Source of the DNA: CAZDAW01 sp964503685
Lineage (GTDB): Bacteria; Chloroflexota; Anaerolineae; Anaerolineales; Anaerolineaceae
Reading direction: 5' to 3'
DNA length: 25,942 nt
NCBI GenBank assembly: GCA_964503685.1
Contig: CAZDAW010000045.1
Span: 1-25,942, forward strand
Positions 8,605 to 14,498 of the stretch are shown piece after piece (the stretch's first letter is position 1; every line of letters starts with the position of its first letter). The position numbers and the translations under genes are program-made. Below the pieces are notes generated by a model, which did no database searches, was not told the DNA's origin, and worked only from the letters and a program-made list of their open reading frames with translations.

Positions 8605-9918
8605 TTACCTCAAACGCTTCAACGCCTGGTAGATTGCCTCAGCGCCAAATTCCACCGCTTCAACAGGTACACGCTCATCAGCAGCATGAACGCAGCCCAT
8701 AAAGTTAAAATCCGCATTCAGGCGCAGCGGCGTGAAACCGTATGTCTGGATACCCAGCCTGGAGAAGAAACGCCCATCGGTAACGCCGCTTAACAACAAT
8801 GGGATGGGTATAGCCTCGGGATCAGCTTCACGCAGCACGTCAGCGAGCGTATCGAACAGCCCCATATCCGGTTCCGCTGGACCTTCTTCATACCGGGCAA
8901 TTTCAATATCCACTTCCGGTCCGGTCAGTTGACGCATTTCTGCCAGCATTTCGTCCGGCCCGAAACCGGGAAGTAATCGGCCATCAATGCCAACAGAAAC
9001 CTCGCCAGGGATCACATTGATCTTGCTGCTGCCCTGCAGCATCGTCGGACTGGCAGTGTTATGCAAGAGAGGCCCAAAGGTTCGCCCGCTATCGCCCAGC
9101 AAATTGAGCATAAAGTCAGTCATGGTTGGATTAATCAATTGACCGAGGAGCATCCCTTTTAGACCGCCGAGATTCGCTGCAATTGATCCGATCATTTGTT
9201 GAGCCACGGGCGTAACATGAACAGGTAAATTACGCTCATCGAGTCGCTTAAGGAATTCTGCCAAACGCGCCATAGCTCCGCCGCGCACCGGCATCGAACC
9301 GTGCCCACCCGGTCCGCGGAGGGTAGCCTTCATCCAGCACATCTGCTTTTCAGCAACCATGATCGGGTAGAAGCGTTTATCGGCGATAGTCATAGTAAAA
9401 CCGCCGAATTCGCCGAATGCGTAACGTATGTCCTTAAAATGCTCAGGATGCTCTTCGACGAGAAAGCGTGCGCCAAATTCACCGCCGTTTTCTTCATCGC
9501 TGACCGCGGCAAACACCACATCGCCGGGCAAATCAAGTCCTTCGGCTTTAGCGCGTAACAGCGCCGCTAGCATCATCGCCACGCCACCCTTCATATCGAT
9601 GGCTCCGCGTCCCCAAATAAAACCATCAGCTTCTTCTGCCTCGAAAGGTGGATGCTGCCACTGCTGATTCTCAGTGGTTACTACATCCACATGGCCGTAG
9701 AGCAGCAGGGGGGCCGCCTCGCCGCGGCCAGGCAGCCGCGCAATCAGATTGGGCCGCTCTGGGGTTTTGGCAAACGTCTGCGTCTGAATACCTGAATCCT
9801 TCAATAGATTATTGATCCAGGCTATACATTCTCTCTCATTGCCAGGAGGGTTGGTGGTATCGAAACGGATGAGTTTCTTGAGGATGGTAACCGGATTCTG
9901 GTCAGATGGTGTCGTCAT
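8605..9918 (-). CDS. M20 family metallopeptidase / deacylase
   Basis: 437 residues, a zinc-dependent amidohydrolase or peptidase of the M20 family (ArgE/DapE/CPG2 group), probably cytoplasmic. Metal and catalytic residues are in the expected order: H76 and D78 in GHVDV, D108 in AIDMKGG, base and ligand E142/E143 in DEENGGEFG, and a late histidine in GCVHAADERVP. The dimerisation domain with GPGGHGSMP lies between. The ATG at 9918 is preferred because AAGGA lies eight bases upstream; an ATG nine bases further out overlaps that ribosome binding site. The substrate cannot be told from sequence: amino-acid deacetylation, succinyl-diaminopimelate cleavage and dipeptide hydrolysis are all possible. 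It is divergent from a second M20 gene. Confidence 0.88.
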   Translation of the reverse strand: MTTPSDQNPVTILKKLIRFDTTNPPGNERECIAWINNLLKDSGIQTQTFAKTPERPNLIARLPGRGEAAPLLLYGHVDVVTTENQQWQHPPFEAEEADGFIWGRGAIDMKGGVAMMLAALLRAKAEGLDLPGDVVFAAVSDEENGGEFGARFLVEEHPEHFKDIRYAFGEFGGFTMTIADKRFYPIMVAEKQMCWMKATLRGPGGHGSMPVRGGAMARLAEFLKRLDERNLPVHVTPVAQQMIGSIAANLGGLKGMLLGQLINPTMTDFMLNLLGDSGRTFGPLLHNTASPTMLQGSSKINVIPGEVSVGIDGRLLPGFGPDEMLAEMRQLTGPEVDIEIARYEEGPAEPDMGLFDTLADVLREADPEAIPIPLLLSGVTDGRFFSRLGIQTYGFTPLRLNADFNFMGCVHAADERVPVEAVEFGAEAIYQALKRLR

Positions 9919-9978
9919 GTTCTGCATCCTTTTTCATAATAATATTTTGACGAATTAAAACCGCCCAAAATATTGGAA

Positions 9979-9987
9979 ATTGTAGCA
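9979..9987 (-). promoter_or_regulatory. Extended -10 promoter for the minus-strand M20 gene
   Basis: TGC-TACAAT reads on the minus strand, with TTATTA at 17 bp as a weak -35 (10007-10002). It would give a leader of about 54 bases to the ATG at 9918. It abuts the 16-bp palindrome. Confidence 0.45.
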
Positions 9988-10003
9988 TAATTAGCGCTAA
10001 TTA
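9988..10003. promoter_or_regulatory. 16-bp perfect palindrome between divergent M20 genes, candidate operator
   Basis: TAATTAGCGCTAATTA is a perfect palindrome. It occupies the spacer/-35 zone of the minus-strand promoter (TGCTACAAT, 9987-9979) and of the plus-strand promoter (TATACT, 10014-10019). A dimeric regulator bound here could control both peptidases at once. No regulator gene is adjacent. Confidence 0.5.
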
Positions 10004-10013
10004 ATAAGTTAAT

Positions 10014-10019
10014 TATACT
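10014..10019 (+). promoter_or_regulatory. -10 element for the plus-strand M20 gene
   Basis: TATACT lies 20 bases before the ATG at 10040, followed by AAGGA five bases ahead of the start. The -35 is weak (TTAGCG at 9991-9996, spacer 17) and lies inside the palindrome. Confidence 0.4.
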
Positions 10020-10039
10020 TTTCACCGCAAAGGATCTCC

Positions 10040-11179
10040 ATGCCTATCCCATCTCCCCAACAACTCCTCAGCGATCTGATCGCCATCAATTCCACCAATC
10101 CCGATCTCATCGCCGGCGCGCCCGGCGAGGGTGAGATCGCTGCCTTCATTGCCAGTTGGTTAGAGCAGGCTGGTCTTGAAGTGCATATCGATGAAATCCT
10201 CCCCAACCGCCCCAATGTGACTGGCATCGCCCGCGGTCGCGGCGGTGGTAAATCGCTTCTATTTAACGGCCACATGGACGTTGTCAGCGCCGCCGGCATC
10301 GATAAACCTTTCCGGCCTGAAGTTAAAGACGGGCGGCTCTACGGACGCGGCGCCTACGATATGAAGGGCGGTCTGGCCGCCTGCATGCTGGCAGCCGCAG
10401 CCGCAAAAGAGGCAAACCTGCGCGGCGACGTGATCCTCAGCGCAGTGATCGACGAGGAATACGCCGGGCAGGGAACGATCGCTGCTGCCCAACGCTACCG
10501 CGCCGACGGCGCTATCATCGCTGAACCGACTGACATGCAACTGATCATCGCCCACCGCGGCTTCATCTGGCTCGATGTCGAGGTGCAGGGTGTAGCAGCT
10601 CACGGTTCACGTCCTGACCTGGGCGTGGATGCCATCATCAAAACAGGGCGCCTGCTCACCGCCCTGGAAGAACTGGACCAGAAATTACGCGCCCACCCCA
10701 CTCATCCTCTGCTGCACAGCGGATCGCTGCACGCTTCATTCATCAAGGGTGGTCATGAGATAGCAACCTACCCTGATCGCTGCGTTCTCACCCTCGAACG
10801 GCGCACCCTACCCGGCGAAACACCCGAAATCGTGGAATGCGAAATTCGCCAGATCATTGAACAGATTCAGCGCACTGATCCCGCCTTCAAAGCTGAAGTG
10901 CGCCGCGGCCTCGACCGCTCTCCACTGGAAATACCTGAAGATTGCAAACTGATTGCGGTTCTCAAATCGGCGGCTACCAGAATAATGGGGAAAGGTCCAG
11001 TCATCGCCGGCGTTCCCTATTGGACGGATGCCGCTACTCTATATGCCGCCGGCATACCCGCAGTGTTGTTTGGCCCGCAGGGTGCAGGGGCGCACGCCGA
11101 TGTGGAATGGGTCGATCTGGCTAGTGTGCAGAGCTGCGCCGAAATCTTCCTCGCCGCCGCAATCGACTTCTGCCGCTAG
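10040..11179 (+). CDS. M20 family metallopeptidase (ArgE/DapE-like)
   Basis: 379 residues, zinc-dependent amidohydrolase of the ArgE/DapE/carboxypeptidase G2 group. The complete residue set is visible: H78 and D80 in NGHMDVV, D107 in AYDMKGG, E139/E140 in IDEEYAG, E162 in IAEPTD, and a C-terminal histidine in GAGAHADVEWV. The lid/dimerisation domain with VAAHGSRPDLGVDAI lies at about 185-290. ATG at 10040 with AAGGA five bases upstream. It is clearly a distant paralog of the divergent M20 gene, shorter and closer to classic ArgE/DapE; an acetylornithine or succinyl-diaminopimelate role is possible, but no arginine or lysine gene is nearby. It is followed by a long non-coding stretch and the methionine unit. 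Confidence 0.9.
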   Translation: MPIPSPQQLLSDLIAINSTNPDLIAGAPGEGEIAAFIASWLEQAGLEVHIDEILPNRPNVTGIARGRGGGKSLLFNGHMDVVSAAGIDKPFRPEVKDGRLYGRGAYDMKGGLAACMLAAAAAKEANLRGDVILSAVIDEEYAGQGTIAAAQRYRADGAIIAEPTDMQLIIAHRGFIWLDVEVQGVAAHGSRPDLGVDAIIKTGRLLTALEELDQKLRAHPTHPLLHSGSLHASFIKGGHEIATYPDRCVLTLERRTLPGETPEIVECEIRQIIEQIQRTDPAFKAEVRRGLDRSPLEIPEDCKLIAVLKSAATRIMGKGPVIAGVPYWTDAATLYAAGIPAVLFGPQGAGAHADVEWVDLASVQSCAEIFLAAAIDFCR

Positions 11180-11314
11180 AATAATTTATGCTGCTGTCAA
11201 AGTTACTATAACTATCTCTCCCCTTCCCGAAACGACGAAAAGGATATTCTGCCGAAAAAGGTGGGGTTGAGAAGACTTGGACTTTGAGGACGCCATAAAA
11301 TAAAACATCTACCC

Positions 11315-11343
11315 TTGACAGAACCAGAATACTAAAGCATAAT
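11315..11343 (+). promoter_or_regulatory. Sigma-70 promoter of the methionine unit
   Basis: A perfect TTGACA (11315-11320) with a 17-base spacer and CATAAT (11338-11343). The predicted start near 11350 gives a leader of about 268 bases before metA, containing the Met-rich peptide and the terminator. The 135 bases before it (11180-11314) show no gene and no clear terminator. Confidence 0.75.
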
Positions 11344-11393
11344 AGCACCCATTAAACGCATCTCAGAAAAAAGTAACCCGACAAGACAATCTC

Positions 11394-11507
11394 ATGAATC
11401 TTAAGGAAAACGCCGGAGTAAATGCTGTCAATAACATCATCTTGGAGATGATGTCTATGGTCATGCGTGTTCAAAACCCACCGGCGGCTGTGGAGAGTTC
11501 GATCTAA
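11394..11507 (+). CDS. Met-rich leader peptide of the metA attenuator
   Basis: A 37-codon frame from ATG 11394 to TAA 11505-11507. Codons 19-24 (11448-11465) read M-M-S-M-V-M, four Met codons within six, in the leader of a methionine biosynthetic gene. The remaining peptide ends RVQNPPAAVESSI and resembles no enzyme. This is the pattern of amino-acid leader peptides in ribosome-mediated attenuation, where starvation stalls the ribosome on the codons. The start is uncertain: ATG 11394 lacks a good ribosome binding site. A nine-codon frame from ATG 11422, with GGAG three bases upstream, stops at 11449-11451 exactly on the Met cluster and could feed reinitiation there. The stop codon sits in the loop of a hairpin (11492-11498 with 11513-11520). 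Confidence 0.7.
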   Translation: MNLKENAGVNAVNNIILEMMSMVMRVQNPPAAVESSI

Positions 11508-11570
11508 ACCAGACTCATCCATCTCATTGATGTTATCCCGGAGGGCTGCCGTACAAAGGCAGCCTTTTTT
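11411..11570 (+). promoter_or_regulatory. Predicted methionine attenuator: alternative RNA stems
   Basis: Several stems compete. CGCCGG (11411-11416) pairs with CCGGCG (11481-11486). CGGCGGCT (11482-11489) can instead pair with GGCTGCCG (11544-11551), eight pairs with two G-U, which destroys the terminator. ACATCATCT (11434-11442) forms a nine-pair hairpin with AGATGATGT (11446-11454), but ATAACATCA (11431-11439) is also perfectly complementary to TGATGTTAT (11528-11536). A ribosome stalled on the Met codons (11448-11465) would cover to about 11478, exposing the antiterminator half at 11482 while blocking its upstream partner. The model is inference from pairing by eye. Confidence 0.6.
11544..11570 (+). 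terminator. Intrinsic terminator in the metA leader
   Basis: GGCTGCC and GGCAGCC form a perfect seven-pair stem around GTACAAA, followed by six T (11565-11570). It lies 47 bases before the metA start, downstream of the Met-rich leader peptide, so it must be conditionally bypassed for metA expression from 11315. Confidence 0.88.
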
Positions 11571-11617
11571 GTTATCTTATCCGTTTATTTATTTCGCTGT
11601 AGAAAGAGAAGGTTAAT

Positions 11618-12556
11618 ATGCCCATCAAAATACCCAATAAGCTCCCTGCAACGCAAACGCTGCAAAATGAAAACATCTTTATCATGGACGAAGAACGCGC
11701 TGTCCATCAGGATATCCGCCCTCTGCAAGTTGCCATCCTCAACCTGATGCCCACTAAAATCGCCACCGAAACTCAATTACTGCGCCTTCTGGGCAATACG
11801 CCCCTTCAGGTAGAAGCCACCCTTGTGCGCACGAATTCGCATCAGAGCAAGAACACTCCCGAAGAGCATCTGCTCGCCTTTTATCGCACCTTCGACCAGA
11901 TACGCGCTCAAAAGTTCGACGCCCTGATCATCACTGGGGCGCCGGTGGAACAAATGCCATTCGAGCAGGTGGACTACTGGAGCGAGTTGACCGAAATTAT
12001 CGACTGGGGATTGGAAAACGTGTTCGCTCTGTTTCACATCTGCTGGGGAGCGCAGGCAGCTCTCTACCACCAGTTCGGTATCCCTAAATACCCGCTGCCT
12101 GCAAAACAATTTGGCGTCTTTCCTCACCGCGTCCTCGAAAAGAACATCAAACTGCTGCGCGGCTTTGACGATATTTTCTATGCACCCCATTCGCGCCACA
12201 CTGAAATCCGCCGCGCCGATATCGAAAAAGTTCCCGAACTAAAAATCCTGGCCGAATCTGACGAAGCCGGCATCTATATCACCGCCACGCGTGACGGCCG
12301 TCAGATTTTCGTCACCGGCCATTCTGAATACGACCCGCAAACTTTAAAAAACGAATACGATCGCGATATTGCTGCCAACCTGCCCATTGCTATTCCAGCC
12401 AATTATTACCCCAACGACGACCCCACCCAGCCGCCGGTGGTGCGTTGGCGCGGCCACGCCCACTTGTTATTCTCCAATTGGATCAATTACTACGTTTATC
12501 AAGAAACGCCCTACGATCTGAACCAACCCAGACGCTTCGCACCAGCAGGATTGTAA
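11618..12556 (+). CDS. metA: Homoserine O-acetyltransferase (MetA type)
   Basis: 312 residues, the normal MetA length. It activates the hydroxyl of L-homoserine, the first committed step to methionine. The catalytic triad is intact at the family positions: nucleophile C142 in FHICWGAQ, H235 and E237 in TGHSEYD. Residue 111, in GAPVEQ, is Glu. In characterised MetA enzymes Glu111 goes with acetyl-CoA and Gly111 with succinyl-CoA, so this one should make O-acetylhomoserine, which is exactly the substrate of the MetY encoded next. The ATG at 11618 has AGAAGG five bases upstream. The gene sits behind a Met-rich leader and terminator. Databases would name it succinyltransferase by homology; the acetyl call is an inference from residue 111 and the neighbour. 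Confidence 0.93.
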   Translation: MPIKIPNKLPATQTLQNENIFIMDEERAVHQDIRPLQVAILNLMPTKIATETQLLRLLGNTPLQVEATLVRTNSHQSKNTPEEHLLAFYRTFDQIRAQKFDALIITGAPVEQMPFEQVDYWSELTEIIDWGLENVFALFHICWGAQAALYHQFGIPKYPLPAKQFGVFPHRVLEKNIKLLRGFDDIFYAPHSRHTEIRRADIEKVPELKILAESDEAGIYITATRDGRQIFVTGHSEYDPQTLKNEYDRDIAANLPIAIPANYYPNDDPTQPPVVRWRGHAHLLFSNWINYYVYQETPYDLNQPRRFAPAGL

Positions 12557-12579
12557 AATCGAGAAAAGGAGCGTACGAT

Positions 12580-12618
12580 ATGCAATTATGGATCTGTCCT
12601 ATCAAAGCCGGGCATTAA
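12580..12618 (+). CDS. Possible 12-residue ORF between metA and metY
   Basis: ATG 12580 to TAA 12616-12618 encodes MQLWICPIKAGH. AAAAGGAG lies eight bases upstream, a stronger ribosome binding site than that of metA or metY. It starts 24 bases after the metA stop and ends 98 bases before metY. It carries no run of a regulatory codon. It may be a short leader peptide for metY, a remnant of a gene, or chance. Confidence 0.3.
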   Translation: MQLWICPIKAGH

Positions 12619-12716
12619 TGAATAAATATCTATGAGGCATTCGCAGGTAATAAATATCAATTCCGATAGGTTATTTCAATTGAATCGAATATCATTCGAG
12701 AAAGGCATTAAACATC

Positions 12717-14009
12717 ATGACCACCAATGAAACCAAACGACAGTATGGTTTTTCAACCCGCCAGCTTCACGCCGGTCAACAACCCGATCCAACCACCAAA
12801 GCGCTGGCAACGCCCATTTACCAGACAACCTCCTATGTGTTCGACAGCACCGAACACGCTGCCAATCTCTTCGCTCTCAAAGAATCCGGTAACATCTACA
12901 CGCGTATCATGAACCCCACCAATGACGTTTTTGAGCAGCGCATCGCAGACCTGGAAGGCGGGATAGGAGCTCTGGCAGTCAGTTCTGGGCATGCCGCCCA
13001 GTTTCAGGCGATCTTCACCCTCGCGCAGGCCGGCGACCACATCATTTCAGCGGCTACGTTGTATGGCGGTACTTATAATCAATTTGCCTATTCTTTCCCG
13101 CGTTTGGGAATCGATGTGACCCTGGTCGATCCTCGCGACCCGGAAAACTTCCGCCGCGCTGTCCGTCCTAACACCAAACTCCTCTACGGTGAAACCCTGG
13201 GCAATCCACGCATCAACGTATTCCCCTTCGAAGAAGTTGCCAGAGTCGGCCAGGAGTTTGGCATCCCTTTAATGATCGATAACACTTTTGCCACGCCCTA
13301 CCTGGCCCGTCCATTTGAATACGGCGCCAACATCGTTGTCCACTCAGCCACCAAATTCATCGGCGGGCATGGCACTTCCATCGGTGGGGTCATCGTAGAT
13401 GGCGGAAACTTCCAGTGGACAGGCAATCCACGCTTCGCCAATTTCAACAACCCGGATGATTCATATCACGGACTGGTTTTTGCCACACTGGGGGCAAATG
13501 CATTCATTACCAAAGCCCGTGTGCAAATCCTGCGCGATTTCGGTGGTTGCCTCTCACCGTTCAATTCCTTTCTTTTACTCCAGGGACTTGAAACCCTCAG
13601 CCTGCGCGTCGAACGCCACGTTCAAAACGCCCAGAAAGTGGCCGAGTTCCTTCACGATCACCCCAAGGTGAATTGGGTGGCTTACCCCGGTCTGAAAGAC
13701 AGCCCCGATTACACCGCCGCTCAAAAATACCTGCCTAAAGGCCCCGGCGCAATCCTTGGCTTCGGCATCAAAGGCGGGGCAGCTGCCGGTAAGAAGTTCA
13801 TAGAAAGCCTGCAACTCTTCAGCCACCTGGCTAACGTCGGCGACGCCAAGAGCCTGGCCATCCACCCGGCCACCACCACCCACGCCCAGCTAAACGAAGA
13901 ACAGCAAATAAGCGCCGGCGTTTCCCCCGACTTCATCCGCCTGAGCATCGGTCTCGAAGACATCGAAGACATCCTATGGGATTTGGATCAAGCTCTCAAA
14001 CAGGTCTGA
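12717..14009 (+). CDS. metY: O-acetylhomoserine sulfhydrylase (MetY)
   Basis: 430 residues, a pyridoxal-phosphate enzyme of the Cys/Met metabolism family with the length of MetY (about 430) rather than MetB/MetC (about 390). It converts O-acetylhomoserine and sulfide to homocysteine. The cofactor lysine is K213 in HSATKFIGGHG; IDNTFATPYL (about 187-196) holds the PLP-binding Asp; SSGHAAQFQ and YGGTYNQF contribute phosphate and ring contacts. The start ATG 12717 has AAAGG eight bases upstream. It lies 160 bases after metA on the same strand, and the pair makes a complete direct-sulfhydrylation route from homoserine to homocysteine. Expression is likely from the attenuated metA promoter; I see no strong promoter in the gap. 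Confidence 0.95.
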   Translation: MTTNETKRQYGFSTRQLHAGQQPDPTTKALATPIYQTTSYVFDSTEHAANLFALKESGNIYTRIMNPTNDVFEQRIADLEGGIGALAVSSGHAAQFQAIFTLAQAGDHIISAATLYGGTYNQFAYSFPRLGIDVTLVDPRDPENFRRAVRPNTKLLYGETLGNPRINVFPFEEVARVGQEFGIPLMIDNTFATPYLARPFEYGANIVVHSATKFIGGHGTSIGGVIVDGGNFQWTGNPRFANFNNPDDSYHGLVFATLGANAFITKARVQILRDFGGCLSPFNSFLLLQGLETLSLRVERHVQNAQKVAEFLHDHPKVNWVAYPGLKDSPDYTAAQKYLPKGPGAILGFGIKGGAAAGKKFIESLQLFSHLANVGDAKSLAIHPATTTHAQLNEEQQISAGVSPDFIRLSIGLEDIEDILWDLDQALKQV

Positions 14010-14016
14010 TTTCCCC

Positions 14017-14045
14017 TTGACAAGCGACAGGATACCTGCTAATAT
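14017..14045 (+). promoter_or_regulatory. Promoter of the padR unit
   Basis: TTGACA (14017-14022), 17-base spacer, TAATAT (14040-14045), beginning eight bases after the metY stop. The -10 is overlapped by the inverted repeat at 14042-14062. Confidence 0.7.
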
Positions 14046-14111
14046 ATCCACAACGGATATATCCATCACAGATATACATGGTGCATTTCAAATCTTAGGA
14101 GGTATCCTGTC
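14026..14111. repeat. 12-bp perfect inverted repeat, arms about 74 bp apart
   Basis: GACAGGATACCT (14026-14037) lies in the promoter spacer, and its exact reverse complement AGGTATCCTGTC (14100-14111) covers the bases between the ribosome binding site and the padR ATG. The left arm lies upstream of the expected transcript start, so this is more likely a pair of DNA sites than an RNA stem. The 74-bp offset is close to seven helical turns. Confidence 0.6.
14042..14062. promoter_or_regulatory. Candidate PadR operator (8-5-8 inverted repeat)
   Basis: ATATATCC and GGATATAT form a perfect inverted repeat with a five-base centre, over the -10 and start region of the padR promoter. The second half is itself part of the palindrome GGATATATCC (14055-14064), and a degenerate third half GATATACATGG follows. 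PadR-family repressors usually bind such AT-rich dyads in their own promoter. Confidence 0.6.
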
Positions 14112-14498
14112 ATGCAAATAAATGAAACGAAAAAAGACTCTGAAAAGCAAGAACCCCTGACGCCGGCCGTTTTTCACATCCTGCTGGCGCTGGCCGATAG
14201 CGAAAAACACGGCTACGCCATCATGAAAGACGTGGAAGAGCAAACGCTGGGTAAGTTAAAAATGGGTCCCGGTACGCTCTATGGGTCAATCAAACGTATG
14301 CTCGCAGCGGGTCTTATCGAAGAAAGCGACGAGCGCGCTGATCCGACTATGGACGACCAGCGCCGGCGTTACTACCGGCTAACCGCCATCGGCCGCCAGG
14401 CCGCCACCGCTGAAGCAGAACGCATTTCGTGGTTGGTGCGCGTCTCACGTCAGAAACATCTGATAGCGATGCAACGTCTGATGGAGGCAATAAAATGA
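14112..14498 (+). CDS. PadR family transcriptional regulator
   Basis: 128 residues. A winged helix-turn-helix of the PadR type occupies about 15-100: LTPAVFHILLALADSEKHGYAIMKDVEEQT, then MGPGTLYGSIKRMLAAGLIEE and the wing RRRYYRLTAIGR. A short C-terminal helix follows for dimerisation, typical of the small PadR-s2 group. AGGAGG lies nine bases before the ATG. It overlaps the next gene by four bases (ATGA), so regulator and membrane protein are co-translated. The promoter contains an inverted repeat that is probably its own operator. PadR proteins are usually ligand-released repressors; here the regulated partner is presumably the membrane protein. The ligand is unknown. Confidence 0.93.
   Translation: MQINETKKDSEKQEPLTPAVFHILLALADSEKHGYAIMKDVEEQTLGKLKMGPGTLYGSIKRMLAAGLIEESDERADPTMDDQRRRYYRLTAIGRQAATAEAERISWLVRVSRQKHLIAMQRLMEAIK

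Noticed and set aside
11350..11600. SAM riboswitch or T-box in the metA leader
   Set aside because: I looked for the conserved cores (SAM-I k-turn and GAUGA-like regions, SAM-II/SAH cores, the T-box GGTGGNACCGCG element) and found none; the Met-codon frame explains the leader better.
14026..14111. RNA hairpin from the 12-bp inverted repeat before padR
   Set aside because: With the TTGACA/TAATAT promoter, transcription would start after the left arm, so both arms would not be in one transcript.
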